Below are positions 18,394 to 25,985 of a DNA stretch of 64,000 nt, one piece after another; position 1 is the stretch's first letter; the number at the start of each line of letters is the position of its first letter. The translations under genes were made by a program, and so were the position numbers. The DNA is taken from NCBI RefSeq assembly GCF_000430705.1, contig NZ_AUMN01000012.1, positions 1 through 64,000 of the forward strand, in the 5' to 3' direction. The stretch comes from Arthrobacter castelli DSM 16402 (GTDB lineage: Bacteria; Actinomycetota; Actinomycetes; Actinomycetales; Micrococcaceae). Under the pieces are notes generated by a model that saw only the letters and a program-made list of their open reading frames with translations, made no database searches and had not been told where the DNA came from.

Positions 18394-19476
18394 TCACCGC
18401 ATCGGCCGGCCGTCCCGGTCCTGTTCAAATTTCTCCCGCTTGCGCGTCTCGTCACGGGCCTTGTCCCGCATGGTGATGGATGATTTATGCGTCAGGCGCA
18501 CATCGGAGACGGCGTATATCCCTTTGGCCAGGTTTTCGGTCCGATCGGCGATCGAGTAGGCCAGCAACTGTTCAGTGACCTGTGAGGTCTGCTTCACCTG
18601 TTTGAGACTGTCCTCGAGGTGACTCAGTTGTCTCTGGCTATGGGCCTGGTTCTGTTCCATCGCCTCCATGCGTGCGGCCAGTGAGCCCAGCAGCGGGTTC
18701 TGAGACCGGAACAGCTCAACGGCGGTGGACGTGGAAGCATCAGTGTCGACGTCCACGTCGAATTGTGCCGACAGCGCGGCGATCACCAGGGCCGGCTGGG
18801 ACAATCTTTGGCTGAACTCGCGGGCCTCGTCAGCATCAATACCCCGATCGCGCACCGTCGCTGCCCGCACCTGTTCCTGCAGGGCCGTGATCAGAACATC
18901 GGGCAGGCCCCGCACCTGCAGCTGCTTCTTCGCCCGAGACAAGTTGAAGCCGGTGCGCGGCAGGGCTGCGGTATTACCGGCCCCTGCTGGATTCTTGTGC
19001 GCCGAGGCCGATTGGACCGCAACCTGCTGATCAGTCTTGCGCTGTGTCGATACAGCCGACACGGCCTGGGCACGATCGCGTTCTGAACCCTGTTGTGCCG
19101 ACGATGACGTCTCGGGCACAACAACGGCAGGCTCCGCCTGCGGCTCAGGGGAGCCGGGCTCGGGTTCAGGCTCAGGCGCAGAAGCGGCATCAACGTCTGG
19201 TTGCGCCGGTGCCGCCGCTGTAGTCTGCGTGGCTGCTACCACATCAACACCGGAAGAATCATCGGGCCCGCCCGGCTCAGACTGTCGCCGATCACCGACG
19301 GCCTGAGAGTCAAAATCGTCATCAATGTCCCGGTCGGGTTCAGGATCCGCGCCGCCTGGCCGGGCGGGCTCGCCGGTCGCGACCGTGTTGGGCCGGGTGG
19401 TCAGATACGACATATCGACGTCCATGGCCTCATCGACTGAGGCGTTCTGGAGCAACTCGTCAAAGGTCCCACTCAC
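18394..19476 (-). CDS. Unknown coiled-coil protein coupled to RHH gene
   Basis: A 360-residue protein not recognised. Residues 1 to about 175 are low-complexity, rich in Pro, Glu, Asp and Ala (EPEPEPGSPEPQAEP). The remainder is predicted helical and heptad-like (MEAMEQNQAHSQRQLSHLED) and ends in a basic tail. GTG at 19476 overlaps the stop of the RHH gene by 4 bases. The arrangement, a small DNA-binding protein followed by a larger partner, recalls partition or mobilisation modules, but there is no NTPase motif and no function is assigned. Confidence 0.75.
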   Translation of the reverse strand: MSGTFDELLQNASVDEAMDVDMSYLTTRPNTVATGEPARPGGADPEPDRDIDDDFDSQAVGDRRQSEPGGPDDSSGVDVVAATQTTAAAPAQPDVDAASAPEPEPEPGSPEPQAEPAVVVPETSSSAQQGSERDRAQAVSAVSTQRKTDQQVAVQSASAHKNPAGAGNTAALPRTGFNLSRAKKQLQVRGLPDVLITALQEQVRAATVRDRGIDADEAREFSQRLSQPALVIAALSAQFDVDVDTDASTSTAVELFRSQNPLLGSLAARMEAMEQNQAHSQRQLSHLEDSLKQVKQTSQVTEQLLAYSIADRTENLAKGIYAVSDVRLTHKSSITMRDKARDETRKREKFEQDRDGRPMR

Positions 19477-19817
19477 GCCAGCTCACCGTCTTCGTCGTCC
19501 ATCAAATAGTTGTCCCCGCGGGTCAGCCCGATGAGCGTGTCGAAACCCTGGGTGGTCACACGCTCCAGGTTTGCTGAGTTCGTCGACAGTGCCTTGACTT
19601 CGTCGACGAGCTGGTTGATCCGGGCGATCTCCAGCGTGGGAAGGTCATAATCAAGATTCTCGCGCCGGATCTGCTCGCCAATGGCATCGGCGATGTACTC
19701 GTTGACCGTCAAGGCCCGTTTATCCGCCCAATACTGCACCCGCTGTTTGGTATCGGGATGCAGCCGCACGGTCGTGCGTTCACGACGGTCCTGGCCGGGT
19801 TGTGTCGTTGCCGCCAT
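19473..19817 (-). CDS. Ribbon-helix-helix DNA-binding protein
   Basis: A 114-residue protein starting at the ATG at 19817 behind a perfect AAAGGAGGT. RERTTVRLHPDTKQRVQYWA followed by LTVNEYIADAI fits a ribbon-helix-helix domain of the CopG/ParR/MobC kind; the C-terminal half is helical. Coupled to the downstream coiled-coil gene. Probably autoregulatory through sites in its leader, which shares an 11-base sequence with the par operon leader at 41158. Confidence 0.7.
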   Translation of the reverse strand: MAATTQPGQDRRERTTVRLHPDTKQRVQYWADKRALTVNEYIADAIGEQIRRENLDYDLPTLEIARINQLVDEVKALSTNSANLERVTTQGFDTLIGLTRGDNYLMDDEDGELA

Positions 19818-19909
19818 CTTCGCGACCTCCTTTATAATCATCATTCAACTCATGTATCAATCAATTCTAACCAGCATTGTGAGACAATCACGCATCACTT
19901 GGCCGATCA
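19818..19909. promoter_or_regulatory. AT-rich leader with motif shared with the par operon
   Basis: On the minus strand GATTGATACAT (19852-19862) is followed by an AT-rich stretch and the AAAGGAGGT of the RHH gene. The same 11 bases occur at the same relative place at 41158-41168. Likely a promoter or operator. Confidence 0.45.
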
Positions 19910-20821
19910 TCAGGTCAAACACGCCGACAGGGACGAGCTGAAATCCGACGACTGCCACAGTTGCTGGTCCTTTTCGTCGGGGATGTATTCAGCGATAGAT
20001 CCGGCCGCGATCTCGGCCCCGCCGGCGATAAAATGCAGTGTTTGCTGCGAAAAACCGGCATCCAGCACTGCCTCGCTCAGACACCGGGCGCTGTCTTTAA
20101 TCAACTCACTCTGGCGCTGACCGCCGAACGAGGACATCATCGATACCAGGCCCGGCTTCAACTGCTCCACCGTGGTGATCGGTTGATCCCGGTTGATGTC
20201 GTACTTCGAGGGCACATGAATATACGACGATGGCGCACTCGCCTGTGGTGTGGGGCGGTTGGTCATAGCAGACTGCGCATCGCTGCCGGGCTGTGCCTTG
20301 CCGCCGGAGCCGGCGGCAGAATCCTCGCCGGCATTCAAATCAGCATCGGCACAACGATCGACCAGCGTGCGAAACTTCTGGCCCATCAGGGCATCGGCAG
20401 CGGTATTGCTGACGTCGGCCCGCAGCGCTGAACCGACCTCGGTCCACCGGTCGCCGCCGCGTTCGACAATGTATCTCTGCGCCTCGATAGAGAGGCCGAC
20501 CTGCTCTACCGCCTCGACAAAGCACTGGCCGCCGTCGGAGCTGGTGTGCAGACTGCCGTAGATCATCCGGTTCAACGCTGCGCCGAGCTCTTCGTCACTG
20601 ACCGGCGAAAGTGCCGCCTTCGACGACTTCGGCTGTGCCGGTGCTGCTGCTGACTTCGACGGTGTCTGCGTTGACTGTGTTGGCTGTCTCTGCGGCGGTG
20701 TCGCTGTACTGGTCGCGCCGGGCCCGGCGGTGTGGCCGGCGGTGGCATCACCGCTGCCGCAACCGGCCAGCATGGTCACCACCAGCACGGCCGCGCCGCC
20801 TAAGACTGCTTTGGACATCAT
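19910..20821 (-). CDS. Unknown lipoprotein with internal duplication
   Basis: About 303 residues. Signal peptide with lipobox LAGC, then a Thr/Pro/Gln/Ala-rich linker to about residue 70. Two similar globular segments follow, each with a conserved Cys and pattern: QCFVEAVEQVGLSIEAQRYI near residue 100 and RCLSEAVLDAGFSQQTLHFI near residue 250, both ending in another Cys, so disulfides are likely. Start at ATG 20821 (TTG at 20827 and ATG at 20818 also possible) behind GGGAG. Function unknown; surface-exposed, plasmid backbone. Confidence 0.75.
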   Translation of the reverse strand: MMSKAVLGGAAVLVVTMLAGCGSGDATAGHTAGPGATSTATPPQRQPTQSTQTPSKSAAAPAQPKSSKAALSPVSDEELGAALNRMIYGSLHTSSDGGQCFVEAVEQVGLSIEAQRYIVERGGDRWTEVGSALRADVSNTAADALMGQKFRTLVDRCADADLNAGEDSAAGSGGKAQPGSDAQSAMTNRPTPQASAPSSYIHVPSKYDINRDQPITTVEQLKPGLVSMMSSFGGQRQSELIKDSARCLSEAVLDAGFSQQTLHFIAGGAEIAAGSIAEYIPDEKDQQLWQSSDFSSSLSACLT

Positions 20822-20957
20822 GTTCAAGGCATCTCCCGATTCGACTGATAAAGCTTCTTGATTTACGAGTCCATCATATCTGATAGATAATAACGATCAT
20901 CGATTGAATGCTGGATGCGCCGTTGGTTGGTGTGTTGAAAGTTGACAGGTGGGCCCG

Positions 20958-20994
20958 GGATCAGCACAGCTGCTCCGGGACAAGCATGGAAAGA
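20958..20994 (+). promoter_or_regulatory. Leader stem-loop/GAAAGA element, copy A
   Basis: Arms at 20958-20965 and 20969-20976 (core CAGC-ACA-GCTG, one mismatch), then exactly 12 bases and GAAAGA at 20989-20994. It lies in the leader of the small-gene cluster that starts at 21145. A second perfect 7-bp stem ACCGCAC/GTGCGGT follows just before that gene. Confidence 0.55.
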
Positions 20995-21144
20995 GTGACT
21001 GAGGCAGTTGCGTTAGCGGTAGCTGCCGGTCTCGTCGCGATCTCGTCGCCGCGGTGTCACAACCGCGACGACCTCGACGCACGAGTCGTCAGTCACGCCA
21101 TGACCGCACATCGAGGTGCGGTACGCGCAAAAAGGGGAATACCC

Positions 21145-21324
21145 ATGTCCTATGCAGTCATCTACGGCAACAACCTGTGCCTGAAGCACCACTCAAAGTC
21201 CGAAGCCCTCGCCAGCTTTTTCGCCATCGCGACCCGGCACGCCAATGCCCAGATCTTCGCGATCTGCGGATCCAACTTCACCAACCTCACACACAACGCG
21301 TTGTACGCCCGGGAGAATGCCTGA
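21145..21324 (+). CDS. Small unknown protein (59 aa)
   Basis: Starts at ATG 21145 behind AAAGGGG; the frame upstream to 20908 lacks a good start and contains the leader hairpins. Begins MSYAVIYGNNLCLKHHS and has no recognised motif. Its stop overlaps the next start by one base, so the two small genes are coupled. Confidence 0.6.
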   Translation: MSYAVIYGNNLCLKHHSKSEALASFFAIATRHANAQIFAICGSNFTNLTHNALYARENA

Positions 21325-21563
21325 TGCCTGAAAACATCGAACACACCGCTGTGATCACCGTGACGCTGCCGGTGAGCCTAGACGGGAACACCTGGTATCC
21401 AATCGTCTTCGAGGCCGAGTCGGCCGATTACCTCGACTCTCAGATCCAGACCTGGATCATCACCCACCGGGATCAATTGATCATCGGCGACGAGAACACC
21501 GACTACTCACGACTGCCCAAAACCTGTCAGGCACTGCTGTCGCCGGTTTACGAGCATGCCTGA
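21324..21563 (+). CDS. Small unknown protein (79 aa)
   Basis: Directly coupled to the gene before it (TGATG). Acidic, with no recognised domain; begins MPENIEHTAVITVTLPVSLD. A plasmid-backbone protein of unknown role. Confidence 0.6.
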   Translation: MPENIEHTAVITVTLPVSLDGNTWYPIVFEAESADYLDSQIQTWIITHRDQLIIGDENTDYSRLPKTCQALLSPVYEHA

Positions 21564-21617
21564 TCAAACACACCGCGCACGTACACAGCGACGGCGTCTA
21601 CAGAGAGATCGATCATC

Positions 21618-22007
21618 ATGGCGTTCAAAACCACCCGGACACGGTTTGAGACCGAAGCAGAAGAACAGGCACGCCTGGCCGAATTTCCCGAAGGTTCGTT
21701 GACCCACACATTGTCCACCCGGCCGGTGAGCCTCACAGAGGATTCGCTGGCCGATCTGGCCATTGAACTGCCCTGGCACGGCGATAAACACCATCAATAC
21801 CAGGTCATCGTCGAACCGATTGAGTTCCGCGGTGTCCGACCGGATGGCTACATCAATCAGAAATCGTCGCTGCGCAAACGCAACATCGGTTCCTGGATCT
21901 GCCTGGTCGTGTCCTCGAACCACCCGTCGTATCCGCCCGCGAATGCAGGCCATCGCGTCACCATCAGGACCGACGAGCTGGTCCGGGGCCACCAATCCAA
22001 CATCTGA
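21618..22007 (+). CDS. Unknown protein (129 aa)
   Basis: Begins MAFKTTRTRFETEAEEQARL. Soluble, mixed alpha/beta composition, no recognised motif. Same direction as its neighbours and 54 bases after the preceding stop; probably one transcript with the small genes and the nuclease lipoprotein. Confidence 0.6.
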   Translation: MAFKTTRTRFETEAEEQARLAEFPEGSLTHTLSTRPVSLTEDSLADLAIELPWHGDKHHQYQVIVEPIEFRGVRPDGYINQKSSLRKRNIGSWICLVVSSNHPSYPPANAGHRVTIRTDELVRGHQSNI

Positions 22008-22110
22008 GTGTCCAACGGCGGCAAAAAGCTGCAACAAACCCGCCTGCGCATGTGCCGGTGATCGAGCCGGTCACCGACACAGGCGGACTATACACCACAC
22101 CAAGGAAACC

Positions 22111-22719
22111 ATGAAGCCCATATCAAGATTAGCCGCGGCACTGCTGACTTCACTGCTGGCGATCATTGCTCTGTCCGGCTGCAGCATCGGCCTGTTTGAA
22201 GACAAACCGACGACAACGACCCCGCCCACCGACCAACGTGCACAGATCACCACCGAGGTGGTGCGCGTCATCGACGGCGACACCGTCGCCGTGAAGCCGG
22301 TCGCCGGTGTCCTGGAGGCCACCAACGAGGCCGGCGACGAGCACTCGGTGCGCCTGCTGGGCATCGACACTGCCGAGATGAACACCTATGAAACAGCCAC
22401 ACCCGAATGCGGGGCGCAGGCCGCCACCGACCACCTCAAGACCATGCTGGACGCCGGCACCGCCGTGACACTGACCTATGACGACCACGCCGACCACGCC
22501 GACCACACCGACCGCTACGGCCGGTCCCTGACCTATCTCAGCACCGATGGCGGCGGTGATGTCGCGCTGCGGCAAATCAGCGCGGGTTATGCGGTGCCCT
22601 GGTATCCGGACGGCGAGCCTGAACCACAGCGCTTCGGCATCTACAGCACCGCCGCCGACAAAGCAGAAGCAGCAGAGGCCGGCGCATATGCATACTGCAC
22701 ATCCATTGGCCGCAGCTGA
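22111..22719 (+). CDS. Thermonuclease-like (SNase) lipoprotein
   Basis: A 202-residue lipoprotein (lipobox LSGC) with a staphylococcal-nuclease domain: RVIDGDTVAV, then RLLGIDTAEM (Arg81, Glu89) and DRYGRSLTYL (Arg138), matching the Arg-Glu-Arg catalytic set and the calcium aspartates. A DHADHADHTD run precedes the last motif. Start at ATG 22111; the longer frame overlaps the upstream gene. Expected to be anchored outside the cell and to degrade or trim nucleic acid; SNase-like proteins are common on conjugative plasmids. Confidence 0.85.
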   Translation: MKPISRLAAALLTSLLAIIALSGCSIGLFEDKPTTTTPPTDQRAQITTEVVRVIDGDTVAVKPVAGVLEATNEAGDEHSVRLLGIDTAEMNTYETATPECGAQAATDHLKTMLDAGTAVTLTYDDHADHADHTDRYGRSLTYLSTDGGGDVALRQISAGYAVPWYPDGEPEPQRFGIYSTAADKAEAAEAGAYAYCTSIGRS

Positions 22720-22742
22720 CCCAAATAACCAAGGAATCACTC

Positions 22743-23201
22743 ATGAGACAGAAACACCCCATGGAATTAAATGACGTCACCCTCGTCTACGTTGACGACG
22801 ATGATGTCGAACATGAACAGCCAGTATCCGACGTCACCTGGTCGGGAACCCTCATTGATCCGGACAGCGGCCACGATCTTGAACTATCGCATGTAGTCAT
22901 CAACCAACCGCCATCGTCGGAATCCGCTTCCCGCGCCGCAACAAACAACAACCATGACTACAGCGGAGGTCACGATGACGGCTACCGGGCCGGTCTGCAG
23001 AAAGCCCGTGATGCCATCGCCGACGGTGAACTGTTCAACCGTCAACAAGTCAAAGAGCTGCAACAAGCCCAGGAGCAGATCATTGTCTCCGTCATCGGCG
23101 GGCTCGACCAAGCTTTGATCGAGGTTGCGGCAGGTGCCGGTCTCGACGAGTTCGCCGGACAGATTGCCCGGATCCGGTCTCAACTCCAGGACCAGGGATA
23201 A
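22743..23201 (+). CDS. Unknown acidic protein (152 aa)
   Basis: Begins MRQKHPMELNDVTLVYVDDD; a second ATG seven codons in is also possible. The N-terminal half is acidic, and the C-terminal half is helical and Gln-rich (QQVKELQQAQEQI). No family recognised. It follows the nuclease by 23 bases. Confidence 0.6.
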   Translation: MRQKHPMELNDVTLVYVDDDDVEHEQPVSDVTWSGTLIDPDSGHDLELSHVVINQPPSSESASRAATNNNHDYSGGHDDGYRAGLQKARDAIADGELFNRQQVKELQQAQEQIIVSVIGGLDQALIEVAAGAGLDEFAGQIARIRSQLQDQG

Positions 23202-23240
23202 ACGACGGCAAAGTCATGGCACGGACAAAGAGCACAGCGG

Positions 23241-23279
23241 GGCGGCAGCACAGCTGCGCCGGGGGAGGGCAGTGACAAC
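23241..23279 (+). promoter_or_regulatory. Leader stem-loop element, copy B (variant)
   Basis: GCAGC-ACA-GCTGC core at 23245-23257 with GGC/GCC outer pairs and one bulged G, followed by the G-rich spacer of the family. The GAAAGA box is replaced by GACAAC at 23274-23279. It lies 62 bases before the start at 23323. Confidence 0.4.
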
Positions 23280-23322
23280 ACGTTCACCGCCACCGCCGCG
23301 TCACACGAAAGGATTGTCCTTC

Positions 23323-23598
23323 ATGTTCGCCATGTCACCACTGCAAAGCTGGGCCGTCATCGCGCTCATCCTCGGCTGCATCGGCAGCTGGGTCTTCAAC
23401 TCCGTTACCGCAACACACGAGCGCGTCAACAATGACGTCGTCGTCGAGCACGCCCGCCGGAGTGAACCTGAGTCCGTGCCCGTCGAGGCACCCGAACCCG
23501 TCGCGTCAGTGACGGACATACGCTCAGCGCGCAGCGCCGGCGATCACGGAACCGACGACGAAGAGGACTGGCTTGCCGCCTGGCGCGGGGTCCTGTAA
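23323..23598 (+). CDS. Small single-pass membrane protein (91 aa)
   Basis: One N-terminal hydrophobic helix (SWAVIALILGCIGSWVFN), then an acidic, Pro/Glu-rich soluble tail ending in Trp-rich EEDWLAAWRGVL. Start at ATG 23323 behind GAAAGG. No family recognised. Confidence 0.6.
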   Translation: MFAMSPLQSWAVIALILGCIGSWVFNSVTATHERVNNDVVVEHARRSEPESVPVEAPEPVASVTDIRSARSAGDHGTDDEEDWLAAWRGVL

Positions 23599-23698
23599 GT
23601 CACTGCTCAACTGAACCCATCAACGTGGATTACCTCGAATCCGAGATTCGTCGTCTGCACATGTGATCTCCAGCTGAGAAAAGAATTTGAACACGTCA

Positions 23699-23735
23699 GA
23701 ATCAGCGCAGCTGATTCGAGATTCGTGATGAAAGA
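23699..23735 (+). promoter_or_regulatory. Leader stem-loop/GAAAGA element, copy C
   Basis: Perfect 8-bp stem GAATCAGC/GCTGATTC (23699-23706 and 23710-23717, loop GCA), 12 bases, then GAAAGA at 23730-23735. It is in the leader of the ssb gene, about 110 bases before its start. Confidence 0.6.
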
Positions 23736-23829
23736 GACACACCATCGACAAGGTCGATTCGGGTGTGGGAATGAAAGACAACTACATACTTCGCACTACG
23801 CACTGATCAGAACAATCAAGGAGAAAACC

Positions 23830-24324
23830 ATGTCGAATCCTGCCAACAACGGAAACCTCGTCGGCCGTCTCGCCCGCGATCCGAAGGTTTGGGAAAACAG
23901 CGACGGATCCAAGAAGGTCGCCTTCACCGTCTTCGCCGATCGCAACTACAAGAACAACGGCGAGGTCCTCTCCGACGCGGTTCCGGTTGAGGCGTTCGTG
24001 CGCAAAGACACCGACTTCGAGGCCACCCCGTTCGCCAGCCTCTTCCAGGGCAGCCGCCTGGCGCTGAGCACCTCGCTGCGCATGGACAGCTACACCCGCG
24101 GCGACGAACAGGTCTACGACCTGAAGGTCGTCGTCGAAGCGGTGACGTTCCTGGAATCGAAGACCGAATCCCAGAAGCGTCTGGCCAAGCGCGCCGCCGA
24201 AGCCGGACAGGTCAACCAGCAAGCCGCTGCCGCTGTTGCCGAGCCGGTTGCCGCCGTGCCGGGACAGCAGTCCCTGCTGACAGATGATCAGGTGTCGGCC
24301 CTGCAGGATGAGCCGCCCTTCTAA
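23830..24324 (+). CDS. ssb: Single-stranded DNA-binding protein
   Basis: A 164-residue OB-fold protein: NLVGRLARDPKVWENSDGSK and VAFTVFADRNYKN match the first strands of bacterial SSB, and the C-terminus ends in the acidic tip DEPPF that recruits partner proteins. Start at ATG 23830 behind AAGGAG. It diverges from chromosomal SSBs, as plasmid copies often do. Probably works with the plasmid primase-helicase and polymerase at 58962-64000. Confidence 0.85.
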   Translation: MSNPANNGNLVGRLARDPKVWENSDGSKKVAFTVFADRNYKNNGEVLSDAVPVEAFVRKDTDFEATPFASLFQGSRLALSTSLRMDSYTRGDEQVYDLKVVVEAVTFLESKTESQKRLAKRAAEAGQVNQQAAAAVAEPVAAVPGQQSLLTDDQVSALQDEPPF

Positions 24325-24393
24325 GACCTGACAGCGCTTTGAACTTCATCGAGGCGCTGGCAGCACCATAACTGAATAACAACTGAATACACC

Positions 24394-24446
24394 GATTGGC
24401 CGTGCCGATGAACACATTTGCTTCATCAGCACGGCCAATCTTTTTT
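24394..24446. terminator. Bidirectional terminator after ssb
   Basis: A 12-bp stem GATTGGCCGTGC/GCACGGCCAATC (24394-24405 and 24429-24440) with a nested GATGAA/TTCATC stem, then six T. Placed between ssb and the convergent gene ending at 24455. Confidence 0.85.
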
Positions 24447-24454
24447 ATCAGCCT

Positions 24455-24814
24455 TTACGTTGCTGTTCTTTGAATCCACTGCTGCCAGGCCCTGGCCAGC
24501 CGCAAATGCGGGAAGCCTGCCAGGCTCGTCGTCGCAGCATGCGCCTCGATCCAGGTCAGTGCTGATTGACGGCTCGTAAAGCCGTAGAACGCCGTCATGT
24601 CATCAACAGAATAGGACGGCAGCCGGCCCCATTCCGGTACAGAAAAATCAGCAACCATCACGCCGAACAAGCCGGTATCTGGGCCGGAATCGGCTTCAAG
24701 CAGGTAATACACGCAGCGGCCGTCCGCGCTGCGTGTGGCCCACTGATCTAAAGGTCTGCGATACGTGGCATCCGTGGTCGTGGTGGGCATTGGCCGCGTG
24801 GTTTTATCAATCAT
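24455..24814 (-). CDS. Unknown protein (119 aa)
   Basis: The only leftward gene in this block, convergent with ssb. Trp- and aromatic-rich C-terminal half (WIEAHAATT, ARAWQQWIQRTAT). No recognised domain. ATG at 24814 (or TTG at 24817) has no clear ribosome site, so it may be leaderless. Confidence 0.5.
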   Translation of the reverse strand: MIDKTTRPMPTTTTDATYRRPLDQWATRSADGRCVYYLLEADSGPDTGLFGVMVADFSVPEWGRLPSYSVDDMTAFYGFTSRQSALTWIEAHAATTSLAGFPHLRLARAWQQWIQRTAT

Positions 24815-24867
24815 CAATGAATCAGTTTACAGTAACGCACAATCGTTGGCTGTGTGGCCTTGGAGAT

Positions 24868-24904
24868 GGATCAGCATAGCTGATCCGAGTGGGGGATTGA
24901 AAGA
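24868..24904 (+). promoter_or_regulatory. Leader stem-loop/GAAAGA element, copy D
   Basis: Perfect 8-bp stem GGATCAGC/GCTGATCC (24868-24875 and 24879-24886, loop ATA), 12 bases, then GAAAGA at 24899-24904; 51 bases before the gene at 24938. Confidence 0.6.
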
Positions 24905-24937
24905 ACATCTTCATCCACTCACGGAGGTTTCGACATC

Positions 24938-25156
24938 ATGACACTGCTTCTGGAGCACACTGCCACGCCGGCAAACAAGAAGACAGCCAAACCCGCATAC
25001 ACCGAAGCCGACCGCGTCGCCGACCGCCTGCTGTGCCGGACGTACCTGCGCCAGTGGAAAGAAAGTTTTGGTGGTTGGCCAGCACCCGAGTCCGGTATCA
25101 GCTTCACCACCTTCGCAGCCGCAGCCGATCGTCTGGCTGCACCGATCTATCACTGA
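24938..25156 (+). CDS. Small unknown protein (72 aa)
   Basis: Begins MTLLLEHTATPANKKTAKP; the middle is basic (DRLLCRTYLRQWKESF). Behind ACGGAGG. No family recognised. First gene after leader element D. Confidence 0.6.
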   Translation: MTLLLEHTATPANKKTAKPAYTEADRVADRLLCRTYLRQWKESFGGWPAPESGISFTTFAAAADRLAAPIYH

Positions 25157-25199
25157 ACGTTCAAACACACCCGCGTCACGAAGAGGAGAGTTGATCATC

Positions 25200-25358
25200 A
25201 TGGCGTCAGCCACCAAGGACACCATGCTCAGCAAGCGCTGCCCGAACGGGCCCGGCGGCCGCGACTGCCCGTGCTGCGGAGACAAGCCAGGCAAGAGCCG
25301 CACCGCGCCCGCCGGCGAACCAAGCGCGCCGAACGCCGCAGCTGGAAGAAGACCGTAA
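25200..25358 (+). CDS. Small Cys-containing basic protein (52 aa)
   Basis: ATG at 25200 follows GAGGAGAG. CPNGPGGRDCPCCGDKPGKS carries four cysteines in a possible zinc knuckle, with a basic Ala/Pro-rich tail. Short, so only moderately supported; unknown role. Confidence 0.45.
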   Translation: MASATKDTMLSKRCPNGPGGRDCPCCGDKPGKSRTAPAGEPSAPNAAAGRRP

Positions 25359-25424
25359 CCCGCAGCGAAGACTGAACCGTTCAGTATCACTAACGAAGCA
25401 AAACAGATATCACAGGAGTTCATC

Positions 25425-25754
25425 ATGACCGCTACTCACACTGCCGCCAAGACCCTCGCCGATCTCACGGTGGGCGACCAGGTCACCGTCAAGCGCAACC
25501 TGAACCACTCTCACTGGATGGTGGTCGTCGACAATCCCCGCGAAGGCAGCCGCCGGGTGCCGAACCCGGATCCCGACGAGGTCATCGGCACCGCAGCAAT
25601 TATCGACCGCCGTGACGTACCGGCTGTTCCCGGTTGGTGCGGCCGCAGTGCCACGACCCTGGTCAGGCTGCCCAACCACCATTGGTATGACCTGGCCGAC
25701 GGACTGCAGAACGGCAGCCGGGCCACCCGCATCGAACCATCCGTGAGGTTATGA
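25425..25754 (+). CDS. Unknown protein (109 aa)
   Basis: Begins MTATHTAAKTLADLTVGDQV and contains GDQVTVKRNLNHSHWMVVVD, which looks like a small beta-barrel, but no family is recognised. ATG at 25425 behind AGGAG. Followed by the long palindrome at 25775. Confidence 0.55.
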   Translation: MTATHTAAKTLADLTVGDQVTVKRNLNHSHWMVVVDNPREGSRRVPNPDPDEVIGTAAIIDRRDVPAVPGWCGRSATTLVRLPNHHWYDLADGLQNGSRATRIEPSVRL

Positions 25755-25774
25755 CACGGGCCGACGTGCATTAC

Positions 25775-25838
25775 GCCGACCCATCACGACCGACCCTGCT
25801 CCGCCGCACCGGAGCAGGGTCGGTCGTGATGGGTCGGC
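25775..25838. repeat. Perfect 29-bp inverted repeat (stem-loop)
   Basis: Bases 25775-25803 and 25810-25838 are perfect reverse complements with a 6-base loop (CCGCAC). No T-run follows in either direction, so it is not a standard terminator. It separates the small-gene cluster from the Fic gene. Confidence 0.8.
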
Positions 25839-25856
25839 ATAGACAGAACTACGAGC

Positions 25857-25985
25857 ATGATGGCCGAATACGCCTTGCGCACCTACGGCACCGCGCCAGT
25901 GGCGATCACGACCGGCACATTAGAATGGGCTGAAGCGTACCAAGACCTCTCGCGAAAAGGAGTACACGATGGCCGCGCTCAATAT
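25857..25985 (+). CDS. Possible small ORF preceding Fic (candidate antitoxin)
   Basis: ATG at 25857 opens a 42-codon frame (MMAEYALRTYGTAPVAITTG, then a helical LEWAEAYQDLSRKG) that overlaps the Fic start by 17 bases, the usual layout of an antitoxin before a toxin. It contains TGTLEW, which only partly fits the (S/T)xxxE(G/N) inhibitory motif of Fic antitoxins. No clear ribosome site. Speculative. Confidence 0.3.

Noticed and set aside
18394-19817. Calling the RHH/coiled-coil pair a second ParM-ParR or a MobC-relaxase module
   Set aside because: The larger protein has no ATPase or relaxase motif, so only an unknown partner is supported.
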